Position numbers and translations under genes: made by a program. From positions 124,001 through 188,000 of the forward strand of contig NZ_VCED01000002.1 in NCBI RefSeq assembly GCF_006384255.1: a stretch of 64,000 bases of DNA. The letters run 5' to 3'. Source of the DNA: Haemophilus seminalis (GTDB lineage Bacteria; Pseudomonadota; Gammaproteobacteria; Enterobacterales; Pasteurellaceae). The notes beneath the pieces are model-generated. The model ran no database searches. It was not told the origin of the DNA and was given only the letters and a program-made list of their open reading frames with translations. Below are positions 9,076 through 17,857 of this stretch, piece after piece (the stretch's first letter is position 1; each line of letters begins with the position of its first letter).

Positions 9076-10809
9076 ATGAAAAAATTTATTCTTTTTTTTA
9101 TATTTATTTTCACCACATTTGTAGCTAATGCAGGATTGTTTGATAAAAAACAATCATTTTTAAATGTAGATGATGCATTTGCATTTTCTGCTACATTATC
9201 TCCGGATAAAACCCAACTCCAGATTCATTGGGATATCGTGAAAGGATATTATCTTTATCAAGATAAAATCAGTGGTAAATTTGTTGATAAATCAAAATTG
9301 TTGGCAGCTCGTTTTCTACAACAATCAGAACGACATCAGGATCCTTATTTTGGTGAAGTGAGTGTCTTTACCCAACCCATAGATGGCACTTTTATCGGTG
9401 ATTTTTCCCATGCTGATGATAAAGTGGAAATATCTTATCAAGGTTGTACAGAAGGTTTTTGTTATCCACCAGAAAGTAAAGTTTTACGGCTTGGTGATCT
9501 TGTTATTTCTAATGCTAAAGCTATAGAAAATAATACGGAAGAACCAGTGCTTTTATCAGAGCAAGATCGTTTAGCTGATAGCTTATTTCATAGCAAATGG
9601 GCAATTTGGGGTTTCTTTTTATTAGGCGTAGGTCTTGCTTTTACGCCTTGTGTGTTGCCTATGTTGCCTTTACTTTCAGCAATTGTTATTGGACAACAAC
9701 AAAGAAGTATGTCGCGAGCATTTATTTTAACATTCCTTTATGTACAAGGGATGGCGTTGACTTATACTTTATTAGGTCTTGCTGTTGCAGCAATTGGCTT
9801 ACCGTTCCAAATTGCCTTACAACATCCTTATGTCATGGTAGGGCTTTCTATTTTATTTGTTGTACTTGCCCTTTCTATGTTTGGGGTGTTTACCCTTCAA
9901 TTGCCGAATAGTTTACAAAATAAATTGAATACATGGAGTCAAAAACAAACCTCGGGCGCTTTTGGTGGCTCCTTTGCAATGGGAATGATTGCTGGGCTTG
10001 TGGCATCACCTTGCACATCAGCACCACTTTCTGGCGCTTTACTTTATGTGGCGCAAAGTGGTGATTTATTCACAGGTGCGGCAACCCTTTATTTGCTCGC
10101 TTTTGGTATGGGCGTGCCGCTAATGTTAATCACATTATTTGGTAATAAAATTTTGCCAAAATCAGGTGAGTGGATGAACACAGTGAAACAAACATTCGGT
10201 TTTGTTATGTTAGCGTTACCTGTATTTTTACTTTCTCGTATTTTGCCTGAAGTATGGGAGCCACGCTTATGGGCTGGATTAGCTACAGCATTCTTTATTT
10301 GGTTTGCGTTGCAGATGCCTAAGAGCGGTTTTGGCTATGCCATTAAAATTATTAGTTTTGCGTTGGCTATGGTTTCCGTACAACCTCTGCAAAATTGGAT
10401 TTGGCAAACTCAGAACACAACACAAAGTGCGGTAGAAAATAAGCCTGTTTCTCAGGTTAAATTTAAGCAAATTAAAAATATTGAAGAACTTGACCGCACT
10501 TTAGCGGAAAATCCCTATTCAATCGCGATGTTGGATTTATACGCAGATTGGTGTGTAGCTTGTAAAGAATTTGAAAAGTTGACTTTTTCAGATCCAAAAG
10601 TGCAACAGCAATTTCAAAATATCTTATTGTTACAAGTCAATATGACAAAGAATAGTCCGGAAAATAAAGCATTAATGGAACGCTTTAATGTAATGGGATT
10701 ACCCACAATTTTATTTTTTGATAAGCAAAATAATGAGATTCAAGGAAGTAGAGTAACGGGCTTTATGGATGCCGATTCTTTTTCTAATTGGATTGAAAAG
10801 CTACTTTAG
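9076..10809 (+). CDS. dsbD: Thiol:disulfide interchange protein DsbD
   Basis: Inner-membrane reductase that carries electrons from cytoplasmic thioredoxin to periplasmic DsbC, DsbG and cytochrome c maturation proteins. Order of parts: signal peptide (residues 1-19, ending VANA), N-terminal periplasmic domain with Cys124 and Cys129 (GCTEGFC), an eight-segment membrane domain with the two key cysteines in FTPCVLPMLP and ASPCTSAPLSG, and a C-terminal thioredoxin-like domain with Cys493-VA-Cys496. All six catalytic cysteines are present. Length is 577 residues, typical. It is divergent from arcA. Confidence 0.97.
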   Translation: MKKFILFFIFIFTTFVANAGLFDKKQSFLNVDDAFAFSATLSPDKTQLQIHWDIVKGYYLYQDKISGKFVDKSKLLAARFLQQSERHQDPYFGEVSVFTQPIDGTFIGDFSHADDKVEISYQGCTEGFCYPPESKVLRLGDLVISNAKAIENNTEEPVLLSEQDRLADSLFHSKWAIWGFFLLGVGLAFTPCVLPMLPLLSAIVIGQQQRSMSRAFILTFLYVQGMALTYTLLGLAVAAIGLPFQIALQHPYVMVGLSILFVVLALSMFGVFTLQLPNSLQNKLNTWSQKQTSGAFGGSFAMGMIAGLVASPCTSAPLSGALLYVAQSGDLFTGAATLYLLAFGMGVPLMLITLFGNKILPKSGEWMNTVKQTFGFVMLALPVFLLSRILPEVWEPRLWAGLATAFFIWFALQMPKSGFGYAIKIISFALAMVSVQPLQNWIWQTQNTTQSAVENKPVSQVKFKQIKNIEELDRTLAENPYSIAMLDLYADWCVACKEFEKLTFSDPKVQQQFQNILLLQVNMTKNSPENKALMERFNVMGLPTILFFDKQNNEIQGSRVTGFMDADSFSNWIEKLL

Positions 10810-10921
10810 TTATTTTTTACTTTTAGTAAAAAGTATTTTTCAATTTTAATTATTGTTTAGCCATCAGTTAAAGGATTAATATGGCGCTGTTTTAATTCAT
10901 CTTTAAACAAAAGGAAAGCAA

Positions 10922-11326
10922 ATGAACAATCTTGAGAAATATCGCCCTTATGTATTAGCGCTATTACGCATTACTGCTGCTTACATGTTTATCTTACATG
11001 GCACAGCAAAATTCTGGGAGTTCCCCATTTCCATGACGGGTGGAAATGGACCGGTTGGTGACTCAATGATGATTATAGGTGGCGTGATTGAAATTGTCGG
11101 CTCAATCTTATTAATTTTAGGATTATTTACGCGTCCAGCTGCGTTTATTTTATCTGGTTAAATGGCTTTTGCGTATTTCTTTATACATGTGGCTGGAAAA
11201 GGGAATTTACTATTCCCAATTGCAAATGGCGGTGAGCTTGCGTTACTTTATTCTGTTATATTTTTGTACTTTGTTTTTTCTGGTGCGGGCGCTTTATCAT
11301 TAGATAGCAGACTTTATAGAAAGTAG
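10922..11326 (+). pseudogene. DoxX-family membrane protein split by an in-frame stop
   Basis: The frame reads as one DoxX-type protein of 134 codons: ALLRITAAYMFILHGTAKFWEFP at the start, then GGVIEIVGSILLILGLFTRPAAF, and after the break MAFAYFFIHVAGKGNLLFPIANGGELALLYS. Four membrane segments are expected. A single TAA at 11159-11161 interrupts it; relatives usually have Glu in a G-E-M-A context, so a GAA to TAA change is likely. An ATG follows the stop directly (TAAATG), so the last 54 residues might be made by reinitiation. The gene has an AAAGGAAAG ribosome site. DoxX proteins are loosely tied to thiol redox; the role here is unknown. Confidence 0.85.
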
Positions 11327-11355
11327 TTTAGTTTCATAATTTTAATCCTTATTTT

Positions 11356-11379
11356 GCCCACCTAAAGTGGGCTTTTTTT
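11356..11379 (+). terminator. Rho-independent terminator after doxX
   Basis: Stem GCCCAC/GTGGGC (11356-11361 with 11367-11372) is followed by seven T. Confidence 0.88.
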
Positions 11380-11382
11380 AAT

Positions 11383-11412
11383 AAAGCACCTAGATATGTA
11401 TCTAGGTGCTTT
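11383..11412. terminator. Bidirectional terminator, mainly for ndk
   Basis: A perfect 14-bp inverted repeat (11383-11396 with 11399-11412) begins AAAGCACCTAG and lies just beyond the ndk stop, between convergent genes. Confidence 0.82.
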
Positions 11413-11436
11413 GTTGTTAGAGATAATATAAATATG

Positions 11437-11859
11437 TCAGTAGGTATAGATTTCTGAATCAACAAAGAAATAGGCTATTTCACGTTTAGCACTTTCTATG
11501 CTGTCAGAACCGTGAACTGAATTTTCACGTTGACTTAGTGCAAACTCTTTACGAATTGTACCTTCTTCTGCTGTTTCTGGATTCGTATTGCCAATTAAAG
11601 TGCGGTAATCTTTAATTGCATGTTCTTTTTCTAATACAGAAACTAAAATTGGTGCTGATATCATATAATTAATAAGTGGTTCAAAAAATACTTTCCCTTG
11701 ATGTTCAGCATAGAAACCTTCAGCTTGCTCACGCGTTAAATGTATCATCTTTGTGGCAATAATCTTAAAACCAGCCTGTTCGAAACGTGCCAAAATAGCA
11801 CCCATAAGATGGCGATTAACTACATCAGGTTTAATAATAGAAAGTGTTCTTTCCGTCAT
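11437..11859 (-). CDS. ndk: Nucleoside diphosphate kinase
   Basis: Transfers the gamma phosphate from ATP to NDPs through a phospho-histidine, balancing NTP and dNTP pools. The 140 residues start [13 protein letters not shown], contain the substrate residues of the family, and carry the active His116 in NSVHGSDS. It lies 10 bp after pepB on the same strand and is probably cotranscribed with it. The ATG has an AAGGAT ribosome site. Confidence 0.97.
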   Translation of the reverse strand: MTERTLSIIKPDVVNRHLMGAILARFEQAGFKIIATKMIHLTREQAEGFYAEHQGKVFFEPLINYMISAPILVSVLEKEHAIKDYRTLIGNTNPETAEEGTIRKEFALSQRENSVHGSDSIESAKREIAYFFVDSEIYTY

Positions 11860-11869
11860 AAATAGATCC

Positions 11870-13174
11870 TTATTCTTCTGATTTTAACAATAATAAATTT
11901 GCAAGTGTTTGTATACCAATACCTGTAGCGCCCACCCCCCATAAATCGCTACCTGATTTACGATAAGTTGCTGCACAATCAATGTGTAACCAGTTCTTCT
12001 GATAATTTTTTATAAAATAAGAGAGAAAAGCTGTTGCTGTGCTTGCACCTGCTCCAATCGGGACACTACCAATATTTGCAATGTCTGCAAATGATGAGCT
12101 GATTTGTGAACGATGGAAATCTTCAAACGGTAAACGCCAGAAGGGTTCATTTTCATCTTGAGCAGACCGGAATAGCTCTGCTACTAAGTTTTCATCCATT
12201 GAAAGTGCTGCATGATAATCATTACCTAATGCAACTTTTGCCGCTCCCGTTAATGTTGCACAGTCAATAATAAATTTGGGGTGCTGATTATCAGCTTCAA
12301 TTAACCCATCCGCGAGGACAAGACGGCCTTCAGCATCTGTATTTAATACTTCAGCGGTAATGCCATTTCTATAAGTGATAATATCTCCCAATTTAAAGGC
12401 ATGACTACTCACTAGGTTTTCTGCACAACATAAGTAAAGTTTTACACGTTGATTTAACCCTCGTGTAATTGCTAATCCTAAAGCACCAGTTAATAATGCT
12501 GCTCCCCCCATGTCGGTACGCATAGTACTCATTCCATCACTTGGCTTTAGGCTGTAACCACCACTGTCAAAAGTAATCCCTTTCCCAACTAAACAGGCTA
12601 ATATTGGCGCATTAGGATCATTTGTTGGGTTAAAATCAAGTTGTAACATAGCTGGTGGATTTGCTGACCCCTTACCAACCGTCCAGATACCATGATATCC
12701 TTGTTGTTCAAGTTCTTCTCCTGAAACGATCTGGAAACTTACCGCATTTTTTTTATTATAAATATCTGATTGATTTAAGATAAATTCGGCTGCATGCTCG
12801 GCCAATTTTACAGGCGTTAAGTTTTGTGCTGGTTCATTAATGATTTCACGTACAAAATCACTGCATTCAATACGTGCTAATAATTCATCTTGTGGTTCGT
12901 CATCAAGATGAGGAAATTCAATTGAATAATCTTGTTTAGCGGTATAAAAGCCTTGGTAAAATGCCCAGCAAGATTCTAATGCCCAATTATCACCTAAAAG
13001 CTCAACTTCTTGAATGCCTATGTTACGTAACTTACGTGCAGCGCGTTGTATTAAAGTACGGTCTGTTTTTTCATTGTTTTGTAAATGAATAGTCGCTTGT
13101 TTATCGTTAAAACTGAGAATTGTTTTTTCCCCCCAAACAGCATTAGCTTGTTGGTATGAAAGTATAATTTCCAC
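11870..13174 (-). CDS. pepB: Aminopeptidase B (M17 leucyl aminopeptidase family)
   Basis: Cytoplasmic two-metal exopeptidase that removes N-terminal residues from small peptides. The C-terminal catalytic domain carries the M17 signature [14 protein letters not shown] and the metal/active-site stretch [15 protein letters not shown]. The open frame extends to 13210, but the protein probably starts at the GTG at 13174: a GGAGG ribosome site lies 5 nt upstream and the sequence then reads [15 protein letters not shown] like the family N-terminus. That gives 434 residues. The order pepB-ndk is conserved in Haemophilus. Confidence 0.94.
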   Translation of the reverse strand: MEIILSYQQANAVWGEKTILSFNDKQATIHLQNNEKTDRTLIQRAARKLRNIGIQEVELLGDNWALESCWAFYQGFYTAKQDYSIEFPHLDDEPQDELLARIECSDFVREIINEPAQNLTPVKLAEHAAEFILNQSDIYNKKNAVSFQIVSGEELEQQGYHGIWTVGKGSANPPAMLQLDFNPTNDPNAPILACLVGKGITFDSGGYSLKPSDGMSTMRTDMGGAALLTGALGLAITRGLNQRVKLYLCCAENLVSSHAFKLGDIITYRNGITAEVLNTDAEGRLVLADGLIEADNQHPKFIIDCATLTGAAKVALGNDYHAALSMDENLVAELFRSAQDENEPFWRLPFEDFHRSQISSSFADIANIGSVPIGAGASTATAFLSYFIKNYQKNWLHIDCAATYRKSGSDLWGVGATGIGIQTLANLLLLKSEE

Positions 13175-13360
13175 TTTGTCCTCCAGATAAAAGAAAATGA
13201 GGGGGAACACTATACCAGTTTTATTCTTGATTTCATAAAGTAATAGTCTGATTTTGGGAGTATTTATGGATAAATTCAGGTAAAATGACTTATCTTAGTA
13301 ATTAGGTTGACGTTGCGATAACTTCATTTTTTCATAAAAATATATTACTTTTTGTATTAA

Positions 13361-13516
13361 TGTATTTGTTGGCTATTTTTTACAACAGTTTTGATATTTA
13401 AGAAAGGATATAGCTATGTTCCCATAACTTTAGGTGTTGTTAGTATTATTTATATTATTGTTTATTTTATAAAATCAAAGTTACATGGTGAGTTATCTAA
13501 AATAGATAAAACTTGA
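13361..13516 (+). pseudogene. Membrane-protein fragment, possibly the start of an O-antigen-ligase-like gene
   Basis: A 51-codon open frame without a start codon encodes two hydrophobic segments separated by KKGYSYVPITLG and ends KLHGELSKIDKT. Just upstream, in another frame, LLFVLMYLLAIFYNS also looks like a membrane segment, so a frameshift near 13393 is likely. In H. influenzae Rd I recall an O-antigen-ligase-type gene next to pepB, and this could be what is left of its N-terminus; that is from memory and unverified. The IS1016-type fragment begins exactly where this frame ends. Nothing else is visible between 13211 and 13360. Confidence 0.3.
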
Positions 13517-13800
13517 GACTGACGTAAATTAGCAAATGTGTCAGTCTATAAAAATGAGGATAACCCATTGTAAACTAAAGAAATCTATACAAAAGAAGCT
13601 CCTTGATTTTTTTATATTAAAAGTTATAGCCAAAGCAGCTGAGGATTTACTCCGTATCCAAGCCAATTCAGCGATTTTGTTTTACCGAAAACTTCGTGAA
13701 GTCATTAGCTATCATTTATCCCTTGAAGCCGATGAGTTTTTTGATGGTCAAACTGAGCTTGATGAAAGCTATTTTGGCGATCCCTTGTAAAGGGAAACAA
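13515..13800 (+). mobile_element. IS1016-type (IS1595 family) element, left-end fragment
   Basis: The fragment starts with GACTGACGTAAATT, resembling the IS1016 terminal repeat. From the ATG at 13554 it encodes MRITHCKLKKSIQKKLLDFF and later LFYRKLREVISYHL and ELDESYFG. This is the N-terminal HTH plus the first catalytic Asp region of the ISXO2-like transposase. Family transposases run on through FGGHRKGKRGRG for over 200 residues. Here the frame is lost at 13788 and IS similarity ends near 13800 (AAAGGGAAAC), where the transferase remnant begins. The element is dead. Confidence 0.75.
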
Positions 13801-13804
13801 ATAA

Positions 13805-14074
13805 TATGTTGCGGATCTCAGTAAAATGCCTAAAGGTAAAGTACCATGTTTTGCAACATGGGGAAAAGCTGATTGCGGATAGTTCACACATTCAACGTTA
13901 TCTCAAAGAAACCTATGGCTTTGATTTAGATAAGTATTTAACAACTGAACAAAAAGCGATTGCTGAAGCCTTTCGCCGTATGACTGAAGAACATTTATAT
14001 TGGATAGGGGTATAATCAAAGCAAATTTAGTGGCCTATATTGAATGTTTTGATCGGACTGTATTTAGAGAATAA
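13805..14074 (+). pseudogene. Glutathione S-transferase-like gene remnant, probably of Neisseriaceae origin
   Basis: Three segments in different frames read like one transferase of the GST N-terminal / metaxin type. YVADLSKMPKGKVP lies at 13805-13846. LQHGEKLIADSSHIQRYLKE through AEAFRRMTEEHLYWIGV ends at 14015. NLVAYIECFDRTVFRE with a TAA at 14072-14074 matches a GST C-terminus. The thioredoxin-fold start and most of the helical domain are missing, so the gene is truncated, frameshifted and internally deleted. The hairpin 15 bp after the stop is built from the Neisseria uptake sequence, a common ending of Neisseria genes. That supports acquisition from Neisseria followed by decay. Confidence 0.7.
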
Positions 14075-14088
14075 AGCAAAATAAAAGG

Positions 14089-14114
14089 CCGTCTGAAATT
14101 TAGGTTTCAGACGG
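14089..14114 (+). terminator. Neisseria-type uptake-sequence terminator (DUS hairpin)
   Basis: CCGTCTGAAA (14089-14098) and TTTCAGACGG (14105-14114) form a 10-bp stem. The first arm lies inside AGGCCGTCTGAA (14086-14097). It contains the exact Neisseria 10-mer GCCGTCTGAA with the AG-prefix used by several commensal Neisseria. This is not the Haemophilus uptake sequence. Confidence 0.85.
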
Positions 14115-14240
14115 TACCCTTAATTCGGCCAAAGTTTAGTTTTTTACAAATCTTCCTGGAAACTTGACCGCTTGTTTTATCTAAACTCAGCCTATTCACT
14201 TTCCCTCTCTCCATCAGGAAGTTTGAGCGGAGAAAATAAA

Positions 14241-14264
14241 AAAGGTGAGCCCAAATACTCACTT
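14241..14264 (-). terminator. Terminator after mdaB
   Basis: GTGAG (14245-14249) and CTCAC (14258-14262) form the stem. On the minus strand it is followed by a run CCTTTTTTATTTT. It lies about 20 nt beyond the mdaB stop. Confidence 0.6.
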
Positions 14265-14284
14265 TCTAAACTAATGGTTTGTAA

Positions 14285-14863
14285 TTAACCAAATACTTTT
14301 TCCAAGTGTTCTTGGTAGTTAGCTAAGTATTTTTCTACTTGTGGATTTTTAATCACATCGTTACATAAGAATGTCGGCAAACGGGTCAAGCCGATGAATT
14401 CGTTGAGTTTGTGGAAGTGCATATATAATACATCCACACCTTTACCTTCGAAGAAATCACCTTCACGAGTAAACGCTTCAATCGGCGCATTCCAAGTAAG
14501 CGAAAGCATGTGTTTTTTGCCTTGTAATAAACCACCTGTACCGTACCCTTCAGTTGGATTGACACGATGACGACCGTCACTGTGGTAAAGCTTGCCGTGT
14601 CCGGCAGTTAATACTTCGTCTATGTATTTTTTCACTGTCCAAGGTTCGTGCATCCACCAGCCTGGCATCTGCCAAATCACGGCATCCATCCACAAGAATT
14701 TTTCGATTTCTGCCTCAACATCATAGCCGGCATCAATCACAGTTTCTTGAACATTGTGTCCAAGTGCGGTCAAAACTTCTTTCGCTTTTTTGTGAAGTGT
14801 ATGGTTTAACTCACCATGCGAATGTCCGAAATTTTTACCACCATCTAATAATAAAATATTCAT
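14285..14863 (-). CDS. mdaB: NAD(P)H:quinone oxidoreductase, MdaB type
   Basis: Flavodoxin-fold FAD enzyme that reduces quinones by two electrons and so limits oxidative stress. The 192 residues begin MNILLLDGGKNFGHSHGELN, with VIWQMPGWWMHEPWTVKKYID and the GYGTGGLLQGKKHML stretch typical of the family. Start at 14863 rather than the upstream in-frame ATG (14905), because AGGAG lies 8 nt before it. An uptake sequence at 14762-14770 falls inside the gene, so it has been in Haemophilus-type DNA for some time. A decayed LysR regulator lies just upstream on the same strand, and its loss may leave mdaB without its original control. Confidence 0.9.
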   Translation of the reverse strand: MNILLLDGGKNFGHSHGELNHTLHKKAKEVLTALGHNVQETVIDAGYDVEAEIEKFLWMDAVIWQMPGWWMHEPWTVKKYIDEVLTAGHGKLYHSDGRHRVNPTEGYGTGGLLQGKKHMLSLTWNAPIEAFTREGDFFEGKGVDVLYMHFHKLNEFIGLTRLPTFLCNDVIKNPQVEKYLANYQEHLEKVFG

Positions 14864-14966
14864 CTTTTTGCTCCTAAATAAATAATTCAAAAAATGGGGC
14901 TGCAATTATGCCTTTTTACTGCATCTTTTAAAAGTGCATTCGCTTACACTCTATTATTAGCATTCA

Positions 14967-15850
14967 CTATTTTTCTTCAACCAAACAAGCTTTTTCAATC
15001 AGTTCCCTGATCCAGCGATAGGCAGGATCTTTATGTGTCCGCTCGTGCCAAATCAATGTTTTGGTGAAGTCTTGAATTTTAAGAGGCGGTTTAAAGCGTT
15101 TGAGATTGTCTAAGTGGGTAATCAAGCGTTCAGGCACGACTGCCAATAAATCGCTTTGCTCTAGCTAATAAAGTTTTGTACCGACAGGCTGACATTTCTT
15201 TGTAGCCCCATCGCTTGCAAGGCTTTGTCGGTAACACCGCTGAAGCTACAGCCATGATAAGAAATCAAGGCTTGCTCTAACTGGCAAAATTGCTCAAGGG
15301 TAAGTTCTGTTTGTTGGGCTATCGGGTGATTGTGGCGAACGGCACAGATATAGCGTTCGTCATACAAATTTTGTGCATGAATATCCGGTGCTTGGAAATC
15401 AGGTGTCACCAACGCAAAGTCGATTTGTCGCTGTTCCAGTTGATTTTGTACGATGCTTTCGTTAATCGCCAGTACCGCCACTTTAATTTTCGACGCTTGG
15501 ATTTTTAGCAAACGCAGAAACGGCACGCATTGCATAATCGGTGCAGGCGATGCGTACGGTTAATTCAGCCGTTGTCGGATCAAACTGTGGCGGCTGTAAT
15601 AACTGTTCTACCTCATTCAGTACCTTTTCACTTGTGGGGCAAGTTCCAATGCCTGATTAGTCGGCACCACGCCCCGTTGCACCCGCACAAATAGCGGATC
15701 ATCAAAACTGTCACGCAATCTTGCCAACACGCCACTCATGGCGGGCTGTGTAATCGCCAAACGCTCGGTGGCTTTACTCACGTTACGCTCGTCCATCAGC
15801 ACCGAAAAGGCTTTCAATAAGTTTAAATCAAGTGTTTGTAAGGATTTCAT
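14967..15850 (-). pseudogene. LysR-family transcriptional regulator, broken by frameshifts
   Basis: The minus strand encodes a nearly full-length LysR protein (884 bp, family about 290-300 codons) in several frames. From the ATG at 15850 come the HTH segments LNLLKAFSVLMDERNVSKAT and AITQPAMSGVLARLR, up to a stop at 15617. A shifted frame continues as VLNEVEQLLQPPQFDP and RIACTDY. A third gives IQASKIKVAVLAINESIV through QNFIS, with a stop near 15161. A further shift yields RWIRELIEKACLVEEK before the stop at 14967-14969. At least three lesions make it non-functional. Its position between mdaB and a divergent gene suggests it once controlled them. Confidence 0.9.
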
Positions 15851-15988
15851 TTTTAGCTCGATTTATTCTTCTAATATCATTTTATCTGATATTAACTATT
15901 TATAATAGCTATTTAACTTATATCTTATTCATCCCTATAATGCCTCCATAGAAAAACGCGACTAACCATTAACTAAGAGGACTTTATT

Positions 15989-16516
15989 ATGAAAACTTAT
16001 TCACAACCTGCAATCATTTGGCCAGAAAAATATACGTCGGGCGAAATCGACAACTACGTTTCTAATGAAGTGATTGTAAAAAGCTTAAGTGTGGCGGATG
16101 TCTTGCCTTGTTTAGCGGATACCAAAGCATGGGGCACTTATTATCACAATGCGGAAAATATTGTGGTGGGCGACGGTTCAACGACTAAGCTTTCAGCGGA
16201 TGCCGATTTTGTGTTTGATACTTTTGGCTTTCACGTTACCTGCAAAGTAGAAGAATTTGATATCAGCGAAGATGGCAATCTCGTTCGTCTTGCATGGTCC
16301 GGCACGTTTGGCGAAGGCGAAGATTTCAGCGATGAGTATCACGCTTGGATTTTAGAAAACCTGCCGAACAACCGAGTGCGAGTATTAACCGAAGAAAGCC
16401 AAATCGGCAAACTCGCCAAAGGTTTGGCAGAAACTGTGCCAAATCCAATGGTAAACGGCCATCAAGCATGGTTGGATGGTTTAACAAAAGCAGCGAAAAA
16501 TAAAGCGACTTATTAG
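15989..16516 (+). CDS. SRPBCC/START-like domain protein
   Basis: A 175-residue cytoplasmic protein. VIVKSLSVADVLPCLADTKAWGTYY near residues 28-52 is the usual start of an SRPBCC ligand-pocket domain. It is followed by FDTFGFHVTCKVEEFD, a WSGTFGEGEDFSDEYHAWI stretch, and LTEESQIGKLAK near the end. The start has AAGAGGA at a good distance. It is divergent from the broken LysR gene with ~140 bp between them, the arrangement of a LysR target. The substrate is unknown. Codon use is slightly more GC-rich than the neighbours, compatible with transfer together with mdaB and lysR. Confidence 0.75.
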   Translation: MKTYSQPAIIWPEKYTSGEIDNYVSNEVIVKSLSVADVLPCLADTKAWGTYYHNAENIVVGDGSTTKLSADADFVFDTFGFHVTCKVEEFDISEDGNLVRLAWSGTFGEGEDFSDEYHAWILENLPNNRVRVLTEESQIGKLAKGLAETVPNPMVNGHQAWLDGLTKAAKNKATY

Positions 16517-16519
16517 AAG

Positions 16520-16717
16520 TGATCTGATCGACTCATTTAGTTCAAGGACTGAGTCCTTTTAATTTCACTTGAATACGCTCATGATTGTCATAATGAATGT
16601 ACTCATGAATCGTTTTTTCCTGTTGCTCAAACGTTTCAAAAGAGAGTTTTATTTGACCATAAAAAATCTGCACCTTAATTAGTTGGTTGTTTAGTCCAAC
16701 TTTTGGGGGGCAGATCA
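16520..16717 (-). mobile_element. Internally deleted IS3-type element (MITE-like, ~198 bp)
   Basis: The two ends of the IS found at 42099-43514 are joined. The left part encodes the last transposase residues (minus strand, EKTIHEYIHY and KLKGLSP), and after about 16640 the right end TTTGACCATAAAAAATCTGCACC begins. The outer sequences TGATCTG and CAGATCA are the inverted ends, and the left end has lost about 15 bp. It lies between the SRPBCC gene and nusG. Confidence 0.75.
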
Positions 16718-16742
16718 TAATTAGTTAGGTTTTTTTATATAA

Positions 16743-17300
16743 TTAATGTATTTTTTCTACTTGACTAAATTCAAGTTCAACGGGTGTTGCACGACCAAAG
16801 ATAGATACTGAGACTTTTAAGCGACCTTTTTCATAATCTACTTCTTCTACTATTCCGTTAAAGTCTGCGAATGGCCCCTCAGTGACTCGAACCTCTTCAC
16901 CAGGGCGATACTCATTACGATGGCGTGGTTTATCTGAGCTTTGTTCTAATCGATTTAGAATAGCATCTGCTTCACGTTTAGAAATTGGCGCTGGTTTATC
17001 AGGTGTACCGCCAATGAATCCCATGACACGGGGCACACTTTTTACTAAGTGCCAAGTATCATCATTCATTTCCATTTCAACAAGGACATAGCCTGGGAAA
17101 AATTTACGCTCGCTTTTACGGCGTTTACCAGCTACATTCTCAACAACTTCTTCAGTTGGAACTAATACTTCACCAAATTGGTCTTCCATTTGTTGCTGTT
17201 TAATGTATTCACGCAAAGTTAAAGCCACTCGGCTTTCAAAACCAGAAAACGCCTGTAATACATACCAACGTTTTTTTGATACAGTTGTTTCTTCAGTCAT
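16743..17300 (-). CDS. nusG: Transcription termination/antitermination protein NusG
   Basis: Binds RNA polymerase to raise processivity and links it to Rho or to the ribosome through S10. The N-terminal NGN domain has [15 protein letters not shown] and [12 protein letters not shown]. The C-terminal KOW domain has [19 protein letters not shown]. Length 185 residues, normal. It follows secE by 1 bp, the standard secE-nusG operon. Confidence 0.98.
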   Translation of the reverse strand: MTEETTVSKKRWYVLQAFSGFESRVALTLREYIKQQQMEDQFGEVLVPTEEVVENVAGKRRKSERKFFPGYVLVEMEMNDDTWHLVKSVPRVMGFIGGTPDKPAPISKREADAILNRLEQSSDKPRHRNEYRPGEEVRVTEGPFADFNGIVEEVDYEKGRLKVSVSIFGRATPVELEFSQVEKIH

Positions 17301-17301
17301 T

Positions 17302-17718
17302 TTAGAATCTCAAATCAGTTAAGAAATTAATTACTGTGACAATAATCGAATCTGTCGCCCAGAAAAATAAGGATGCAATGATTGTTACCCCAATTACGAT
17401 TAATGTAGTTTGACGCGCTTCTTGGCGACTTGGCCATACCACTTTTTGCGCTTCTATTTTTGAATCTTTAAAGAATGTACGAGCTTTTGTACCTTGATTA
17501 GTAATTGCTGCAAATGCAAAAGCAATCACTAACGCAATGACGACACCCACTACACGAATAGGTAATGAATATACTTTTTGGAAATAAACATTACCAATTG
17601 CAGCTGCCGCAAAAAAGACTGCGACTAAAATCCAAAGAAGGGTATTTAATCCTTTAGATTTACCTTCTACCACCGTCTCTGGTACATTTTTCTTTTTATC
17701 AACAATTTCAGTTGCCAT
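17302..17718 (-). CDS. secE: Preprotein translocase subunit SecE
   Basis: Essential clamp subunit of the SecYEG channel in the inner membrane. The 138 residues have three hydrophobic segments, as in other gammaproteobacteria. The conserved amphipathic stretch [17 protein letters not shown] precedes the last segment. It is the first gene of the secE-nusG pair. Confidence 0.96.
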   Translation of the reverse strand: MATEIVDKKKNVPETVVEGKSKGLNTLLWILVAVFFAAAAIGNVYFQKVYSLPIRVVGVVIALVIAFAFAAITNQGTKARTFFKDSKIEAQKVVWPSRQEARQTTLIVIGVTIIASLFFWATDSIIVTVINFLTDLRF

Positions 17719-17857
17719 AAATTGAATCCGTTATTTACTTAGGAAAATAAGAATAAAGTTATAAGAACATGCGATTGTAGCATTTTCTTTTCGCCTTGCC
17801 TATTGAAAATCATCAAGCAAAATAGAAAACATAAGGAAAAACAACCGCACTTTTCTA

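Noticed and set aside
14166-14175. Exact Actinobacillus-type uptake sequence ACAAGCGGTC (as its complement)
   Set aside because: The 9-base core also occurs inside zapB and near-matches occur elsewhere, so a single copy is not evidence of transfer.
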